Position numbers and translations under genes: made by a program. A DNA stretch of 64,000 nucleotides. Source: Helicoverpa zea (Eukaryota; Arthropoda; Insecta; Lepidoptera; Noctuidae). Below the pieces are notes generated by a model that ran no database searches, had not been told where the DNA came from, and was given only the letters and a program-made list of their open reading frames with translations. The DNA is taken from positions 4,956,120 through 5,020,119 of the forward strand of contig NC_061455.1 in assembly GCF_022581195.2 (NCBI RefSeq), read 5' to 3'. Numbering within the stretch: position 1 is the first letter of the stretch; each line of letters begins with the position of its first letter. Shown one piece after another: positions 38,801 through 52,300 of the stretch.

Positions 38801-40176
38801 AATAGAAAACTTTAAAATATCCTTTTTCCTACAGCATGTTTATATTTTGCCGGGAAACTTTTAATGTATGCCCGTTTCGCTTGTGAATAGGGAGATCTAG
38901 TAGTTGGGAGCTTGGGAGGAGGGGGGGGACAAACTTGCTTCGTCGATTCCAGAAGCTTGAAGAACTAATTTAACTGCGTCCCCTAACTGCCACTTCAATA
39001 AATTCTAAACTAGATATATATTTTTAGTAAGTTTCAATCTTTTGAAATTTACAACGACCTTAGAGAAAGTTGGGTGAAACAGAATCTGCTTTCAGTTTTT
39101 TGGGAATGCATTTTATATTTTTATGTGGTGATAAATGTTACTTGCGTGGTTTGTTCTTTAATAAATCAGTATTGATAATAAGTTTCATAGAAAGTAAATA
39201 GAGTGTGAATTATAAATAAAATGGCCTCGCTGTTCTTTTCGATAATGGCTTGACAACTTATACGGGTGATAACTGCCTTTATTTACAAATTAAACCCTTT
39301 CACCATAAAGGATTCGTCCTTAATGTAACGCCCGACATAAACACTCACTCAAAGAGGTAATATCTAGAAATTTTCATAACCATTTCACAAAATGATATCT
39401 GCAGTCCTTGTCAAAGTAGTTTTCCTAATTAGACGGCCGACTTCACGCCATGCATGTTAACGACTGACATTTGCATTTGGATCCCGCTTTATGCGTGTGG
39501 GGTTGGTTCCACTGCGCGAGCCTAAGAATTGTGGGGAGCTTGTGAGTGACATAATTTTTGTATTTATTGTATTATCCTAAATTAGTTTAATCGTTTTTAT
39601 TGCCTATTTTATGAATGTTCTCGCCATGAGCTACACTGCCAATGCAGCCAAACATCTTGAAATTAAAATTAGGAATATCAGAAAAGGAATATCAAAAAAA
39701 GAGAAGAAAACTCATCCTTCACATTTTCCTGTAACCTTGCTTGCAGTTTCAACTTGGCATCAAAAAATGTCATCTCACACCGACCATTCGCCTCCACGGA
39801 ACGTCAACACGACAGTCGACGAGCAAAGCCGGGGCAACTGTCAAAATCACCACGTGATCATTACACCGGGGAATGAGTCGGAAAATGAGCGCTCACGGAT
39901 AATTGGCGTCCCGGAATGAATTTGTGATTCTGTAATGTGATATTTTGATGAGGTGCACATGACGCTGACTGTACCAACCCTGTATTGTTTTGGTTCATCG
40001 GCTGGGTGGAATATAATGTGTTCAACAACCCAATAGTTCGCTTTCGAACCATCATTGAACATGTCCTGGTTTTGAACAAATAATGTTCGTTTGCTCGCTC
40101 TCATTTTGTACAATAAATTAAGTCTTAATTTAATTGTAATTTACAGTCATCAAAAAAGTATGAATTATTAAGTTTT
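35857..40176. other. Gene-poor interval with a conserved-looking island
   Basis: No gene identified. The segment 39,740-39,920 has a CACGTG E-box at 39,851, TGATCA and several ATTA motifs in a GC-richer, non-repetitive context, which suggests a regulatory element. The 102-codon open frame across it has no splice sites or recognisable product. Confidence 0.4.
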
Positions 40177-40281
40177 AACTGTTAAAGTACAGGTATCTGT
40201 GGAGATCAAAGGGGGAGGCCTATGTTCAGCAGTGGACGTCCTATGGCTGAGATGATGATGATGATGATGAACTGTTAAAGT
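40177..40281 (+). mobile_element. 5'-truncated RTE-type LINE tail with 12-bp target-site duplication
   Basis: An 81-bp insert (40,189-40,269) lies between identical copies of AACTGTTAAAGT (40,177-40,188 and 40,270-40,281). The insert encodes the last residues of an RTE-clade reverse transcriptase (GEAYVQQWTSYG followed by TGA) and ends in (GAT)n. The 'QWTSYG' terminus is familiar from RTE elements of Lepidoptera. The perfect duplication shows a recent insertion that copied only the 3' end. Confidence 0.9.
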
Positions 40282-40619
40282 TAATAATTCACGTCTGCTC
40301 AATACAATGTATAAATTAATTTTCTATTACAACACTTTGATTAAAATAATTCTGCAATTACAGTTTGTGATTGTTATTTAATTTTAAACACATTCAATTA
40401 CTATAAAACAATGCTTACATTCACGAAATATTTATTTATATTTTCTGTATGAGTAAATTGTGCCTAAATCCATTACTTACTTTGTGAAATAAAATTACTT
40501 TAAATTTCAAAACGGTTGCCAGCAAAATTGTCTCAAATTCAATCCAGTCCATTCTTTCCTTATTAATTCATAAATCATTTAATGTTTTTCAATAACTGTA
40601 GAAAAAATAACCATTATCA

Positions 40620-40745
40620 TCACCTTCATGATGGTGGCTGTTTGAAAAATTGTTTCACTGTTAGGAAGCTAGACTATCCCGTAATAACATAGGCTATATT
40701 TTATCCCGGTATGGACAGTAGTTTCCGCGTGAAAATGGCTAGTTT
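40620..40745 (-). repeat. Divergent SINE-like copy (GGATAAAATATAGCCTATGTTA family)
   Basis: Reversed, it reads ACGCGGAAACTACTGTCCAT, then ACCGGGATAAAATATAGCCT and ATGTTATTACGGGATAGTCT. This is the body shared with the better copies at 45,930 and 61,980, more diverged. Confidence 0.65.
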
Positions 40746-43700
40746 GTGATAAAGGTAAACGAACCAGTTATCGACCACTAATGTTTTAAAAATGTTTTCA
40801 AATTAAAAATCTCTCAACATAAATCTTGGAGTACTTTCTTTAAAGAGGCAGTTTTAATTAATTTAAAGTCACATTTAATAACTTCGCCGTGGGTTGATTA
40901 AGACTTAGTTTCATCAAATTTTATTTTAATATGAATATACCTATATTCTAAATTATTTTACGATTTGTATACAAACACCATTATTTTATTTAATAAAAGT
41001 TTATTTAACTCTACAAAAAAGACTTCGCTTAAGATGATAAAAAAATACTTATTAAAATACCTTGCATTTCATACACCTTTCAAAATAGTTAGGCAAGTAT
41101 AATCAAGAAAATGTTAGTTCACCCTATCTGCTAGTAATATTTTCGTGTATAGTTGTTAGATAGCAGTGAAATTGCAGTACCTCCCCGGGGACATTACCGA
41201 CCTCTTCCTAGACATGTAAAGTACCTTCCTGTTTATCGAAATATTGTGTACTTTATACCATTACACTGTATTTACGTTTTGTTTACAATAACTTTGGATA
41301 CATCGTGGAAAATACTGAAATATTTGGTGGAAATTTTCAGATCAGATGCAAAAATATATTATCTGAGATACAAGTAGATAGAATAATTTCGAACACACTC
41401 AAAGTCTACGATCCTTTCGAAAAACTCTTAAACGAAACATTCATACAATTAAACAAAACCGTGCATTAAAACAACCTAATATACAAAACAAGGGTCCAAA
41501 TAATTACTCAGCACAGGTACTCGTATTTATTAAGAACAGCGGGTGGTTTGATTATGCACATGCCTGCCGAAAGTAATATAAAAAGGCTTTTGTGAGCCAC
41601 CCTTTCAGCATACGAAACGTTCTATGCTCTTTTATTCTTCAAGAGACGTTCTCATAATGGCGTCGAAAACACGAGCTTGCAGAAACAGATACTCTCTTAA
41701 ACAATGCGCGTTTTGATAATATAACGCTTTTTGATGAGGGTTCCGAATGAATGCCAAGAGGTTCCACGCAATTGGAAGCTTTTTTGAAAATTTTCGATGT
41801 TGTTTTTTTTTCGTTTTGAGTTGATACTAAGTTGAAGGGTTGAGATGTATGAGTATTTTTCCGGGTCCACCTGATACGTTTTAAGCAAATTTTAAAATTA
41901 TACAAATTGTACCCTTGAGTTTACCCACGAGTTGCGAACTTCGCGGAAGAACCGAAAACACGACCTCGTTGGACAATGTTTACATCTAACAAGGAAAATT
42001 TTAATTATTACAAAATACTGAGAAGTGGGAATGATCAAAACATTTTCCCATTTTTATCTTAATATTAATGCGCGGTAATTGTACTAATCTTGTTTCACCG
42101 ATTATTGGGTACGGCAACTTCCCTCAATGAGATTCGAATATATATATGAAAGTCAATAACGTACGCAAAACATTTACATAACCGAGGTAAGTACATAAGA
42201 TAAGGGCTAACTTCAAAGATAATTCCGCCATTCCATACAAAGTAACAACCCCGTAATAATCTGCAGAATGCAAAGTCTTCATCCCTTCCGAAGTTGGGTA
42301 ACTTGGGTACCAATCAAAGAGGTTTATGATATTACAGTAGAATTTACATCGTAAACACTAACTGTTATCAAAATTCCCGATAGTTCCTCTTAAAGGATTA
42401 CCTTTTGTAAACTAAAATGGGACGCAATCATCATCTTGGACCAGGATTACATGAGGGCACGGGATTATTGAACAGGGCTGCCAAAATACAGTTTGGACAT
42501 GCTGTCCTATAAAATAAATAATATGTATTTTGTACCATGTAAATATTTTTTTTCACCTATTTAACCTCGCTTTTCTATCATTAAATTTTTCCTGAAGCAA
42601 GTTACCTAGGCATTGAAAAAAATCAAGAATTTAAAGTACCTTGACTGGCTAAATGTACCGAACCATTTCCCAATGCATACGATTTTTATATTTGCATATA
42701 ATTTTTGCGATTTTACAGAAGAATTTTATTATTTGCTTTCATTTTTAATTTGTCTTACGCAATTTTTTGAAGACGACAATCAGTGGAGCGACAACCCTAA
42801 GCCTAACTATGTCTTACTTATGCAATAGCCGTCTCGCCCGCGGCCAAACATCCCTTTGGTCCTGTACAAATATTCCATATAATCATTCGCTTCTAATTAT
42901 TATTGGTAGTGGCCAAGTTTTGTTTGATGTATTGATTAAAATCGTGTTTGTTGCCAAGTGCCATCGTGGTGGGTCGCGTCAATAGAGCTCCCGTGGGGCC
43001 CTATGTCATAGAACGAGTATTGTGTGGGGTGAAATCGAAATCCAGTGACAAAGTTTTGAGGAGTAATTATTTGTGGTTTTCATTTAAGGCGGCGTGTATG
43101 ATGGGTTTTGTATGGTTTTGTTGAGATTGATAACATATCAAAAGGATTTTGAGAACTTGTCCAACATAGATACAAGACACCTACCTATATAATACCTACG
43201 GCTCTATAAATTATGTTAAAAAATAGTGTAAAAGCAATAAAACCTTTTTGCGAGTCACCTGATCCTCTGATTCAATTTAAGTCGCTCTACAAAGTAGTTT
43301 TAAAAACATCAACAAAGTACAAACATTATTGCAAAATAAAATAGATACAAGAAATGGAAAAACACACCATTAAAGGGTGTTATCAACACTGTATCATACC
43401 TCGGTAATAAATAGTCGCTCAACGCCCGTAACACTGAAAATTTCATATACGGAACGTAAACACATTGGAGCGAACTGTCGCAAACTAAACGACTAGCAAC
43501 TTTACGACGATATAAACATAAAAAACTCATCGGCAAAAATATGAAAAATATACCTAATGTTCTGTACATGTGTTGGGATGAAAGTTTTTTCCCATCCAGT
43601 GGGTACATCGCATTGTATTTCCCTATAGAAGTCATAAACATGATGGTTAGCGGGCAGCGTCTACCCCCTTACTGCCCCCTCGGCTTACCGTCTAAAGTTC

Positions 43701-45929
43701 AATTTTATTTCAGTCTTTAGCGCGGGCGTATGAGCGAGAAAATGTTGCTCTTCCCTGTCCATTAACCGGTTTATATTAGAGTTTTAATTTTTAAAATGAA
43801 TTTATCTTAAACGGAATGGGGCTTTGATAAAAAATGTAGGTTTGCGCTTAACGAAAGTCTTGGACGGTTTTGTATTTACTCTGATAGAAAGAAATTTTAA
43901 TTAACTTGCAACGTCTTTCTTATAAGTCGATATTACGTACCTTGTCTATGAATTTCTAATCTGTTGAAAAATTTATTCCATAAAATATTAATTTGCTGTA
44001 GTGTTTTTGTTAAAATTTTGCAACAAATAAATTTATTTTCATCTTTAGACAAAATACCCTTGAAACTCACTAAGCACAAAACCAAATTACTTGCAAACAC
44101 AACAATCAATCTCAACCAAAAGAAGATCACTTTAATTTAAAATAAATAAAAAACAAGCAAACAAAACCTCTCGTAATAAGCATTAACATCAAATAACGCA
44201 ATAAAAACAAACGCACAACAGAATTTTTCCGCAAAATTAACTACGCTTTGAAAAATGTATTCTAATAAAAACCATTTCCCTTTAAATAAAGGCAATTTTT
44301 AATAATTACGTTATGTTACCGTTTGAAGCAACATCGTATCTGCTTCGTGCCGTTAAGGGTATCAAGAGGCTTCGTCCGAGCCACGGGAACAAATAAAGTT
44401 ATGCTCAAAACGCACCGTAATGAGACTTCATTGGATTACGGAGCTTACATAAGCCCCAATAATAATAATAACCCAAAAATGCACGTGGTCCGTGTGGTAT
44501 TAAATAACTGACTCAATAATGTCTAATTTGGTCTGAGCGGACCGGCGTGAATTCTTGCCGGCGGGTAAGGGTTTGCGAAGCCGGCTTTGCGGTTCTATGT
44601 TTACGGTTATTTTCATTACGCTAAACGCTCAGTCTCTCGTGTTTATTTTTAAACATAATTCGTTTCGGGTTTACGAGAACAAGTGGTGTTCTAAGTTTAT
44701 GTGTGTGCGGTACAACAGGCGGTCTATGGTTTCGGAAGAATATAGCGCTGGTGTATTTTATAGCGGCTGTTATTGGTTTAAAAAGAACATTTTGGCCTCC
44801 TTTATGTTACTCCCTTTTAAAAAGCTGCGATGTATATTATAATGTTGAATTAATAACCAGAACAACAGAGGAACTTTTTAAAATAAAATCATTTTCAAAC
44901 GCATTTAAGTGCAGACATTGCAGAATTTAACTCCCGTTTCCTTCAGTTATTTGAGGAAAGGTTTTCGCTCAATCTTTCCGATGCAATTTAGAAGATGCAA
45001 GGGACTGAACGATCATTTATTTATAAAGCTATAGTGGGTAGTCGGAGATGTCGCCTAGACGTACCCAGGCGCTTTCAAATTTAATACTGTAATACTACTG
45101 TGATTTTACGTCGGTGAAAATAACACTGTTACTTGAAATTAAACTCGTGTTTCTATTGAAAATGTTTCGTGTGAATTAATCCTCATGCAGCGTAGACAAC
45201 TGACAACTTCTCTCTGTCAACTTAAACTAAACTTAGTTTATTTTGTAGCCGTGTGTTGTTGTTTAGGTTTTCGTCTCTGTAGAAATAAAGTGTTTAAAAA
45301 AATGATTCTTGTACCCATATAAACACAATAAGTATTAGTATTAGTTTGTAATATGTAATAACTATTAATAAGCACCTAATTGTCTAAAGTTGATTCGTTT
45401 TCAACAATGAAATGAATGAAATCCGTACATAACTTTTTTGCTTATAAATATATTTTTAAGATACAGGAAGCATTGGATTTTCCCTTAACTTCTTTCCATA
45501 TACAATCACAACCCTCTTGCACAGCACTATCCCGCGCAGGTGTCGTAACAGAACAATTTGGAGCGGTTCATCCCGCGCGACAATAATGCACAACGCTCCA
45601 TTTGCACTCGCAGCAATTTGTTTTACATTACACGTGCATTTTTACACACAGCTCTTTCTTTTTTTACTTTTCTAAAGCACTTTAAAAACGATTTGGACAC
45701 TTTTTTTGGAAACTAACTGCCCGGTTTTTTATTATTTAGAAATTAAAAAAGGATTTTTATGCAAAAATAGAATTTATTTTCACGTTTGTTATGGAGTTAG
45801 TGGAATGTAAAAATAGGTTTTTTGAACTGTAGTGCCATTGTTTTAAATGAATTAAATATTTTTAATGGCACTATAAAATTGGTTTATTATGAAACCAAAG
45901 GTAAAGCGGGATACCTAAAATATGATATT
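40746..45929. other. Gene-poor interval
   Basis: Beyond the possible promoter at 41.58 kb nothing supports a gene. The 110-codon minus-strand frame at 43,309-43,641 is hydrophobic and has no splice or promoter context. The piece 44,320-44,610 is an island of higher GC with GACCGGCGTGAATTCTTGCC forming an imperfect inverted repeat, possibly regulatory. Confidence 0.35.
41577..41713 (+). promoter_or_regulatory. Orphan TATA/initiator core promoter with a tiny ORF
   Basis: TATAAAAAGG at 41,577 is followed about 30 bp later by TTTCAGCAT, which resembles the insect initiator TCAGT. About 50 bp further an ATG (41,657) opens a 19-codon frame (MASKTRACRNRYSLKQCAF). No donor site follows in that frame and no downstream gene is visible. 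It may be the promoter of a noncoding transcript, of a gene whose next exon I cannot see, or a chance match. Confidence 0.25.
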
Positions 45930-46132
45930 ACTAGCCGTTTTCCCGCGGTTTCACCCGCGTCCCGTGGGAGCTACTGCCGGCACCGGGATAAAATATAGCC
46001 TATGTTACTCGCAGATAATACTTATAGCTTTCAAATGGTGAAAGAATATTTAAAATCGGTCCTGTAGTTTTTGAGTTTATCCATTACAGCCAAACAAACA
46101 AAGTTTACTTCTTTATAATGTTAGGATAGATA
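45930..46132 (+). repeat. SINE-like retroposon, copy 1
   Basis: Starts CTAGCCGTTTTCCCGCGGTT, contains GGATAAAATATAGCCTATGT, ATTTAAAATCGGTCCTGTAG and GAGTTTATCCATTACAGCC, then a CAAACAAACAAAG run, and ends TTTATAATGTTAGGATAGAT. It aligns almost end to end with the intronic copy at 61,980, differing at a modest number of positions and one small indel. This family is abundant in Lepidoptera. It has no coding capacity. Confidence 0.85.
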
Positions 46133-46576
46133 ATAATCCGTTGACGATAAATACTTATATTGAAGACTCAAAAATATATACGCTTTTATTACATAGGTAC
46201 ATCGGAATCAAAACAAACCGTCCAATACAATTCAAAACAACATTAATACAGAATAAGATACAGCGCCACGTCGTCGCTTTATATCTTTTGTTTCCGTTTT
46301 GTAAAATTTCACCCCATAACATTATGTTGATGTTGGCAATAAAGCTTGAAATATTTACGAATATCCTAACAAACGAGGCGGTTGGTGAAAAATAGTCGGT
46401 GCCGTGCCGGATTGACCGTGCCAGAATAAAGATTAGTCAGGACCACGGACATTTTTCACGCGACAACAATTTGTGAGTCGCTTTGTGTGAATCCGTTTTG
46501 TAGGATCACTATGTTTTCTTTTTTAGAATAAAATGGAAGGTGATTTTAATCAGCAACTGTTTCCTTTATAAAATCA

Positions 46577-46780
46577 CTAGCTTCCGCTTGCAGCGTCGCC
46601 CGCTTGGGGTATTGATAAAAAGTATATGTGTTAACCCAGGGTATCACCTAACATACATACCAAATTTCAACCAAATCGGTCCAGCGGTTTTTGCGTGAAA
46701 AAATAACAAACATACATCCATACATTCACAAACTTTCACATTTATAATATCAGTAGGAAGGAAGTAGGATTAGTAGGATT
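46577..46780 (+). repeat. SINE-like retroposon of a second family
   Basis: CTAGCTTCCGCTTGCAGCGT, CAAATTTCAACCAAATCGGT, CCAGCGGTTTTTGCGTGAAA, then ACATACATCCATACATTCAC and a TTTATAATATCAGTAGGAAG end. This is the typical order of another widespread lepidopteran retroposon, here with a short TAGGAT-type tail. Confidence 0.75.
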
Positions 46781-49261
46781 AAACATTTAACAGACCCAAC
46801 TCTGCCCTATTTGCTCCGATAATAATCGTGTATTTTTGTATATTGTATTCGGAAAAAGAAAAACTCCGTACACGAGCCATTGCAAAAAAACATATGCAAG
46901 TCATCACCGAACCAAACAAAAATACAAATACCAAACATCGAATAGGAATCCAATCACAAACTATCTCATGACGTATAACGGCTGATCATCAGCACCCCAC
47001 TTCATTAACAATGGATTTGACGGGCGTGACGGCGCTCGCTCTCATCTCAGATTATAGCGGCTTCAAATCCCTGTTGGACCAGCCTGCCCACTTGGGCTAC
47101 ACTGATGCTCGTTTTGCAATTTGGCTATGGTACTCATGGATAGAAATGTTTGGACAACATTTTTGGAATCATCGTTTTATATAGTTTATAATCGTAGTTG
47201 TTCCCTGCAATCAAGTTTCATATCAAAAAATATTTTTGAGAATTATAATATGAACAATATTTTTGTATTTTTATTATTTCAATTGTGTCGTTGTTATCTA
47301 ATATGTATTTCAGTACGCCGAGTCGACAGCGATGTGGATGAATTTTTTAACGCTTTTAGTTTCAGTTTTTTTTTTGTTTCACTAGAATAGTATCAATATG
47401 TATTGTAAATATCTATTTATATAAAACACTTTCCAAACTAAATGAAAAAAAAAATGTATTTCATAAGTTGGCACAACTTTACGCCTGTATGTCACAATTG
47501 GTCAGTTACAATAAAGGCGAGTTGAAACCAGCCCTTAATTAGGCTGGACTGCTCCCTTACACCCAATTAATATGCATATTTCGTAGTTACACTAATTGGC
47601 TGATTTCTCTTTTCATAGCTACCTTACATTTGGCGGAAATAATCAGTGTGAAGAGTCGAAGTGGGTGAGTAGTAACGTTGTTGGAGTATGAAAGGGTATC
47701 CCTTATTACCTGATAAAATTAATTGGGACATGCTATTTAGATCTAAAATAAAATAACGATAGTATAAGATTATTTATACATACACAGCAGACCCGTACAT
47801 ATAATACAACGCCCAAAATAGTAGCTACTATGATTAGAAACAACGTTGAATTTTCAACCTAACCTAACACCACACTCGTTACCCTTGATCATATATTCAC
47901 AAGCTTTGTTAAGTTAACAAGTAAATCAAGATACAGAGCTTATCTTATCTAATTCATGCAAAGTCACGACGTCTCTCCGACCCGATACGATTTCCCAATG
48001 GACCGACTCAACAAGATGAAGATTTCTAATTACAAATTCGATGTATCCAATAAATATTCCAATCGGATCGCATTTACATAACCTCCTGCATTTACGACAT
48101 CCAATAACAATCGAATCTGTATACTGAGTAGTTATTCCTTTAAAGAAAATGCTATTCTTTTTATCTGATCGCAACGAAAACTGTTGTTGTGTATTAAACA
48201 AAGCGAAAATAATAACAACAGGACAGTATGCAGACGACATCAAAGACTACAAAGAGTAGACTCAATTACAATTTTCAATTGATAGTTCCAGAAAACCCTT
48301 ATTAGGTGCACCACGAAATAAGGCAATTTCGCGGACAAAAGGCTGCCCCTTGTGCGCTGGTCGCTGTCGGCGATTCAAAAGTTTCCAGTTGACAGAGATG
48401 GGGCCACCCTAGCTGTCCGAATTTATTGAATTTCGTCCAAAGGAGGATGACCACACGTTATTGTTCCCTCGGAACATTGATTAGGGTGAACATTGTAGCA
48501 GGTATATCGGATATGTATGATTTAATGATGTTGGGGTGCGCTGTTCATATTTTATTTAATTGTAACTTTGATGGACAGTATGTAAAGGAAGTCTTGTTTA
48601 TGTAATTCATGTTTCAGAGACGTTTATGACTGACAGAGGTGCTAAATGTGACAGGTAGTGAAAAAATAATTATATAACTCAACTTTTTACAAACTTTTAA
48701 TATTTTTCTTTTCTGATTTATTCAGTCGTTGTTATTTACGTAAGAAGAGGTAGCGATCTGAAGTAACTTTACACAGATTATAAGACATTATTTAAAAATC
48801 TGATATTTAACAAAAACTATAAAATAAACATAAAAGCTAACATGATTTTCTTCCTCCATTATTTACAGTCGCACATTGAAGGAAAACATTAAATCATCGT
48901 GATTCATAACGGAGCGCAAAAATAACAAATACTTTTGCACAAAGCAAGCCGTCGCTCGCTAACATGACAGTACCTATCTTAAGCACATAAGCTTTCATGT
49001 TACTCTTTTCATATCAAAAATATAACATTAGTACAAGGGTTTATTTTTTCAATACGGAAAAGTGCAATAAGAAATATGAAAAAAATTGTATTAGCTGTTT
49101 TATTTTTCGGGAATGTGACTGAAATATTAGTTGCACTATAACACGTGCTATAAGTACACTTACATTATCATATCGTGGTTTTTAATTCTTAATTTTGCAC
49201 ATAAATTAAATATTTTTATCAGACCAAATGATAAGTTTCTTTTCCCTTAAACAAGCACAAC
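46781..49261. other. Gene-poor interval
   Basis: No gene identified. The 105-codon minus-strand frame at 47,926-48,243 contains a cysteine cluster (CRKCRRLCKC) but no known domain, signal peptide or splice sites. The segment 48,300-48,480 is GC-richer and may be conserved noncoding DNA. Confidence 0.35.
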
Positions 49262-49350
49262 ATAAACATGTTCGTATCTATTCCCTGAAGGGATAGGCAG
49301 AAGTGTCACCCACATTTCACACGAGTGTTGTAAGCCCCATATAATAGGGA
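49262..49350 (+). repeat. Retroelement tail fragment
   Basis: TATTCCCTGAAGGGATAGGC followed by AGAAGTGTCACCCACATTTC and TGTAAGCCCCATATAATAGG matches a dispersed lepidopteran repeat tail that I recognise. The ends are not resolvable. Confidence 0.5.
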
Positions 49351-52300
49351 ACAAGACTTGCCATCATGAACTAACATAATCTTCATGTACATTTTTTATT
49401 TGTAGATACGTCTAGGTCAGATGTTGATATTTATTTAGGAAATCTATACTTATTGAATTGCACATATTGAAAATATATTTTTTTTTGTCCCTGCTAAAGG
49501 TATCACGGACCATCAACCATCAAACGTACAGATATGAAATATCTGTGGTTGACTATAAGTCCTTGTAGAGCTCATTGTAAAATACATTTTCCTTATAACT
49601 GCATGAACTTGTCCATCTAATTCAGCGATTTAACAGTGTCGCTGTTATGAATCATTACGAAGTAAAAACGTGAGATATTTTATAGGTGTTCTCAATTTAC
49701 CCAATATGTATTACTTGCATCAAAATAATAACTATATCAGTAAAGTCTCCAGTGGGGACAAAAGCCGTCGCTTCGCAACGGCCGACAATTTGTCCCAAAC
49801 CGAGGGTGCTTTTCAATAATAATTCCTCTATAATTTCTGGCAGTGACCACAACTCTAGCCAGTGGACGTAAGCTATTAATTATTATATTGCCTTTTTGAC
49901 AACATTCGTGAAATAGTTGCTTTATTGAGTCGCCTTTGTTATTTAGTTGGTATTTCGCTGTTTTGTTTCTGTAATAAACTGGCGACATTTCTGAGAGGGA
50001 TTTCATATATTGTAATTATATTAGTTATTTCAATTGTTTTGTAAGTGCCTTTGTCTTTAGGATAATTTAATTACCTATTTGAAATAAAGGAACCGAAATC
50101 AGTTTATTCAGAATAGTTAACGATATAACGTGGGTGTTAACCTTAACCATAAATAAATAACTAAGATAAGTTGAAAGTTTAATAACAAAAAATGAGATCA
50201 CAAAATGCATTGCAGCTTGAGTTACATAAAATACCATCATTAAGCCTATTTAAATGTTAAAAATACTTCTCCCTAAGGAAAGTAGATAACCTGAAGTAAA
50301 TTAACGAGACAACTATAATTTAACACGCAAACAACACAGGTAACAAAGTAAACAATATCAACAAAATCGTAAACAGATTACCGTGTATTACCATAGTTTA
50401 GCAATATTATAAGTTCATCCACCTCGAGGCCAGTCTGGTGCAATTCGTTACTGTAATGCGAGCAATCTGTCGTTCGTCGAGCAATATAACTCAGGCCACG
50501 TTATAAGCGTATAATGGCAATTTTGTTAGCTGCTTTATTGTTATTGTGATAGAAATAGTTTTTTTGTGGCAATCGTCAAGGAAGAAATGGATTGACGCGA
50601 TCAATTTGCTGGAGTTATGAGCCGCTCTTATGACGCTGTAAATTACAAAAGGAAAAAACAAATGAAAAATAATAAATGTTGTGTTGTTTTTTTGTGTCTC
50701 GTTTTTGATAGTAATGATCATACGCAGTGTTTATTGACCACCGTATTAGGTACGTTGTTGCTTTAATACTAAGGATGGTGCATAGAATTAGAGCTAACAT
50801 GCATGGAATCAGAATTAAGGCCAACCTTGACTTGAATTCTATACTATAAAATCTCCATAATACTGAAAAAGCAACACCAAAAAGTACAGAAAGTAAAAAT
50901 GTTAAAGCAATAAAACCACCAAACTAATTTAGGCAGCCTACACACGAAAACGCCATACACAATTTTACTACAGATACGAATACACAATCTTCGAAGTTCG
51001 AAACTGCTTAATTCGCGGCTCGTCCTCTCAATATATCTACGAAGCAAACTAAGGGAAAATTGTAAAATTAGATCGTTACTCATACAGTACTGCAAGGACC
51101 ATATTAAAGTTTAAAGGTTCTCCCATTATTCATGAGTAGGATACGGTCTCAGTTGATTCCCCACACGTAATAGTCGCTATAAATTTAGTGAACTTTATTG
51201 GCTATTAAAATAAGTAATGAAATTGTTCGTTCTGTGCAGAAAGCACCTATAATTAAATTGTTGTGTATTAAAAATGCTCACGATTCTGTTTATTGTGTGT
51301 TGTAATTTTGTTGTAGAATATTCTGTGAACTCGTGTAGGATTGGTTTCGGTATTGTGTGGAAAAATTGAATGCAACTTTCGTATGTCATTAAAAAAAATT
51401 TAGGTATGTATAATTTCCGTAAGTCAAAAATGTTAATTCCACTTTAAATGTATTTGTCTGCTCTCAAAGTCGTTACTTCAACATTTACTTATTGACTCTT
51501 CAATATCACCATATTTAGAATAAAATATGAAACTAGACAATATTGTTAGATTATTAACAACTCTCAAAATCCATTACATGACAAGATCAGACGACAGACA
51601 GACGCTCGGAAATAACAGGCTCATTAAATATGAAGAAATCTTACTCAGCAAATATTCAAGTACTCTAAAGTTACAGCTAATTTGCAACTTTATTTACTAT
51701 TTAAGTGTACTTCTGTGTAATACCTCCCCGGTCTTCTGAAAAGACTATTTTAATTAGCACAATGTGCATACTTATCGTTCGTTGAAGCTCAAAATAAGTG
51801 CTTCACAGTACGAGAACACAGTTAAGAGTTCTTTGTTTACATTTTGTTGCAACTGTAATTTTGTGCTCGTGAAAAATGTAAAGAACTGCTCTCAGTGTGT
51901 TGTTTGTTGAAAAACTAATTGGAGACTGAAAGAGAAACTGTTTGCTGTAAAAATAAATACCTTTGATGCTGATGTTAACGCTGTAATGGTTGTGGAAATG
52001 AAATAAAGAGTTTTATTTATGTATAATATTTTTGACATGTCTTCTTCATTTCCGAAAAACCTTTCTGAGATGTATATGTCTTCTTCATTTCCGAAAAACC
52101 TTCCTGAGATGTGTATGAGAAAAAACTTCACTTAGTTGTCATTTTATTGCACTTATGTGCAATAACATTAATACGTATTCTAAATACAGAAACCCCCAAA
52201 CGTGAATTTCTCTTAAAATGTTAGTTTTGCTTCTTCATCTAATGCTATCAGCAATTTTTTAATTCCTTACCTAAAGTGGTCCCCAAAAACCAATATAAGT

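Noticed and set aside
39611..39919. 102-codon plus-strand frame
   Set aside because: No splice sites or family similarity; the region looks like conserved noncoding DNA.
43309..43641. 110-codon hydrophobic minus-strand frame
   Set aside because: Hydrophobic composition can arise from T-rich DNA; no start context, splice sites, or family motif.
47926..48243. 105-codon minus-strand frame with CRKCRRLCKC
   Set aside because: The cysteine cluster is suggestive, but spacing fits no zinc-finger or secreted-peptide family I know, and there is no signal peptide or splice context.
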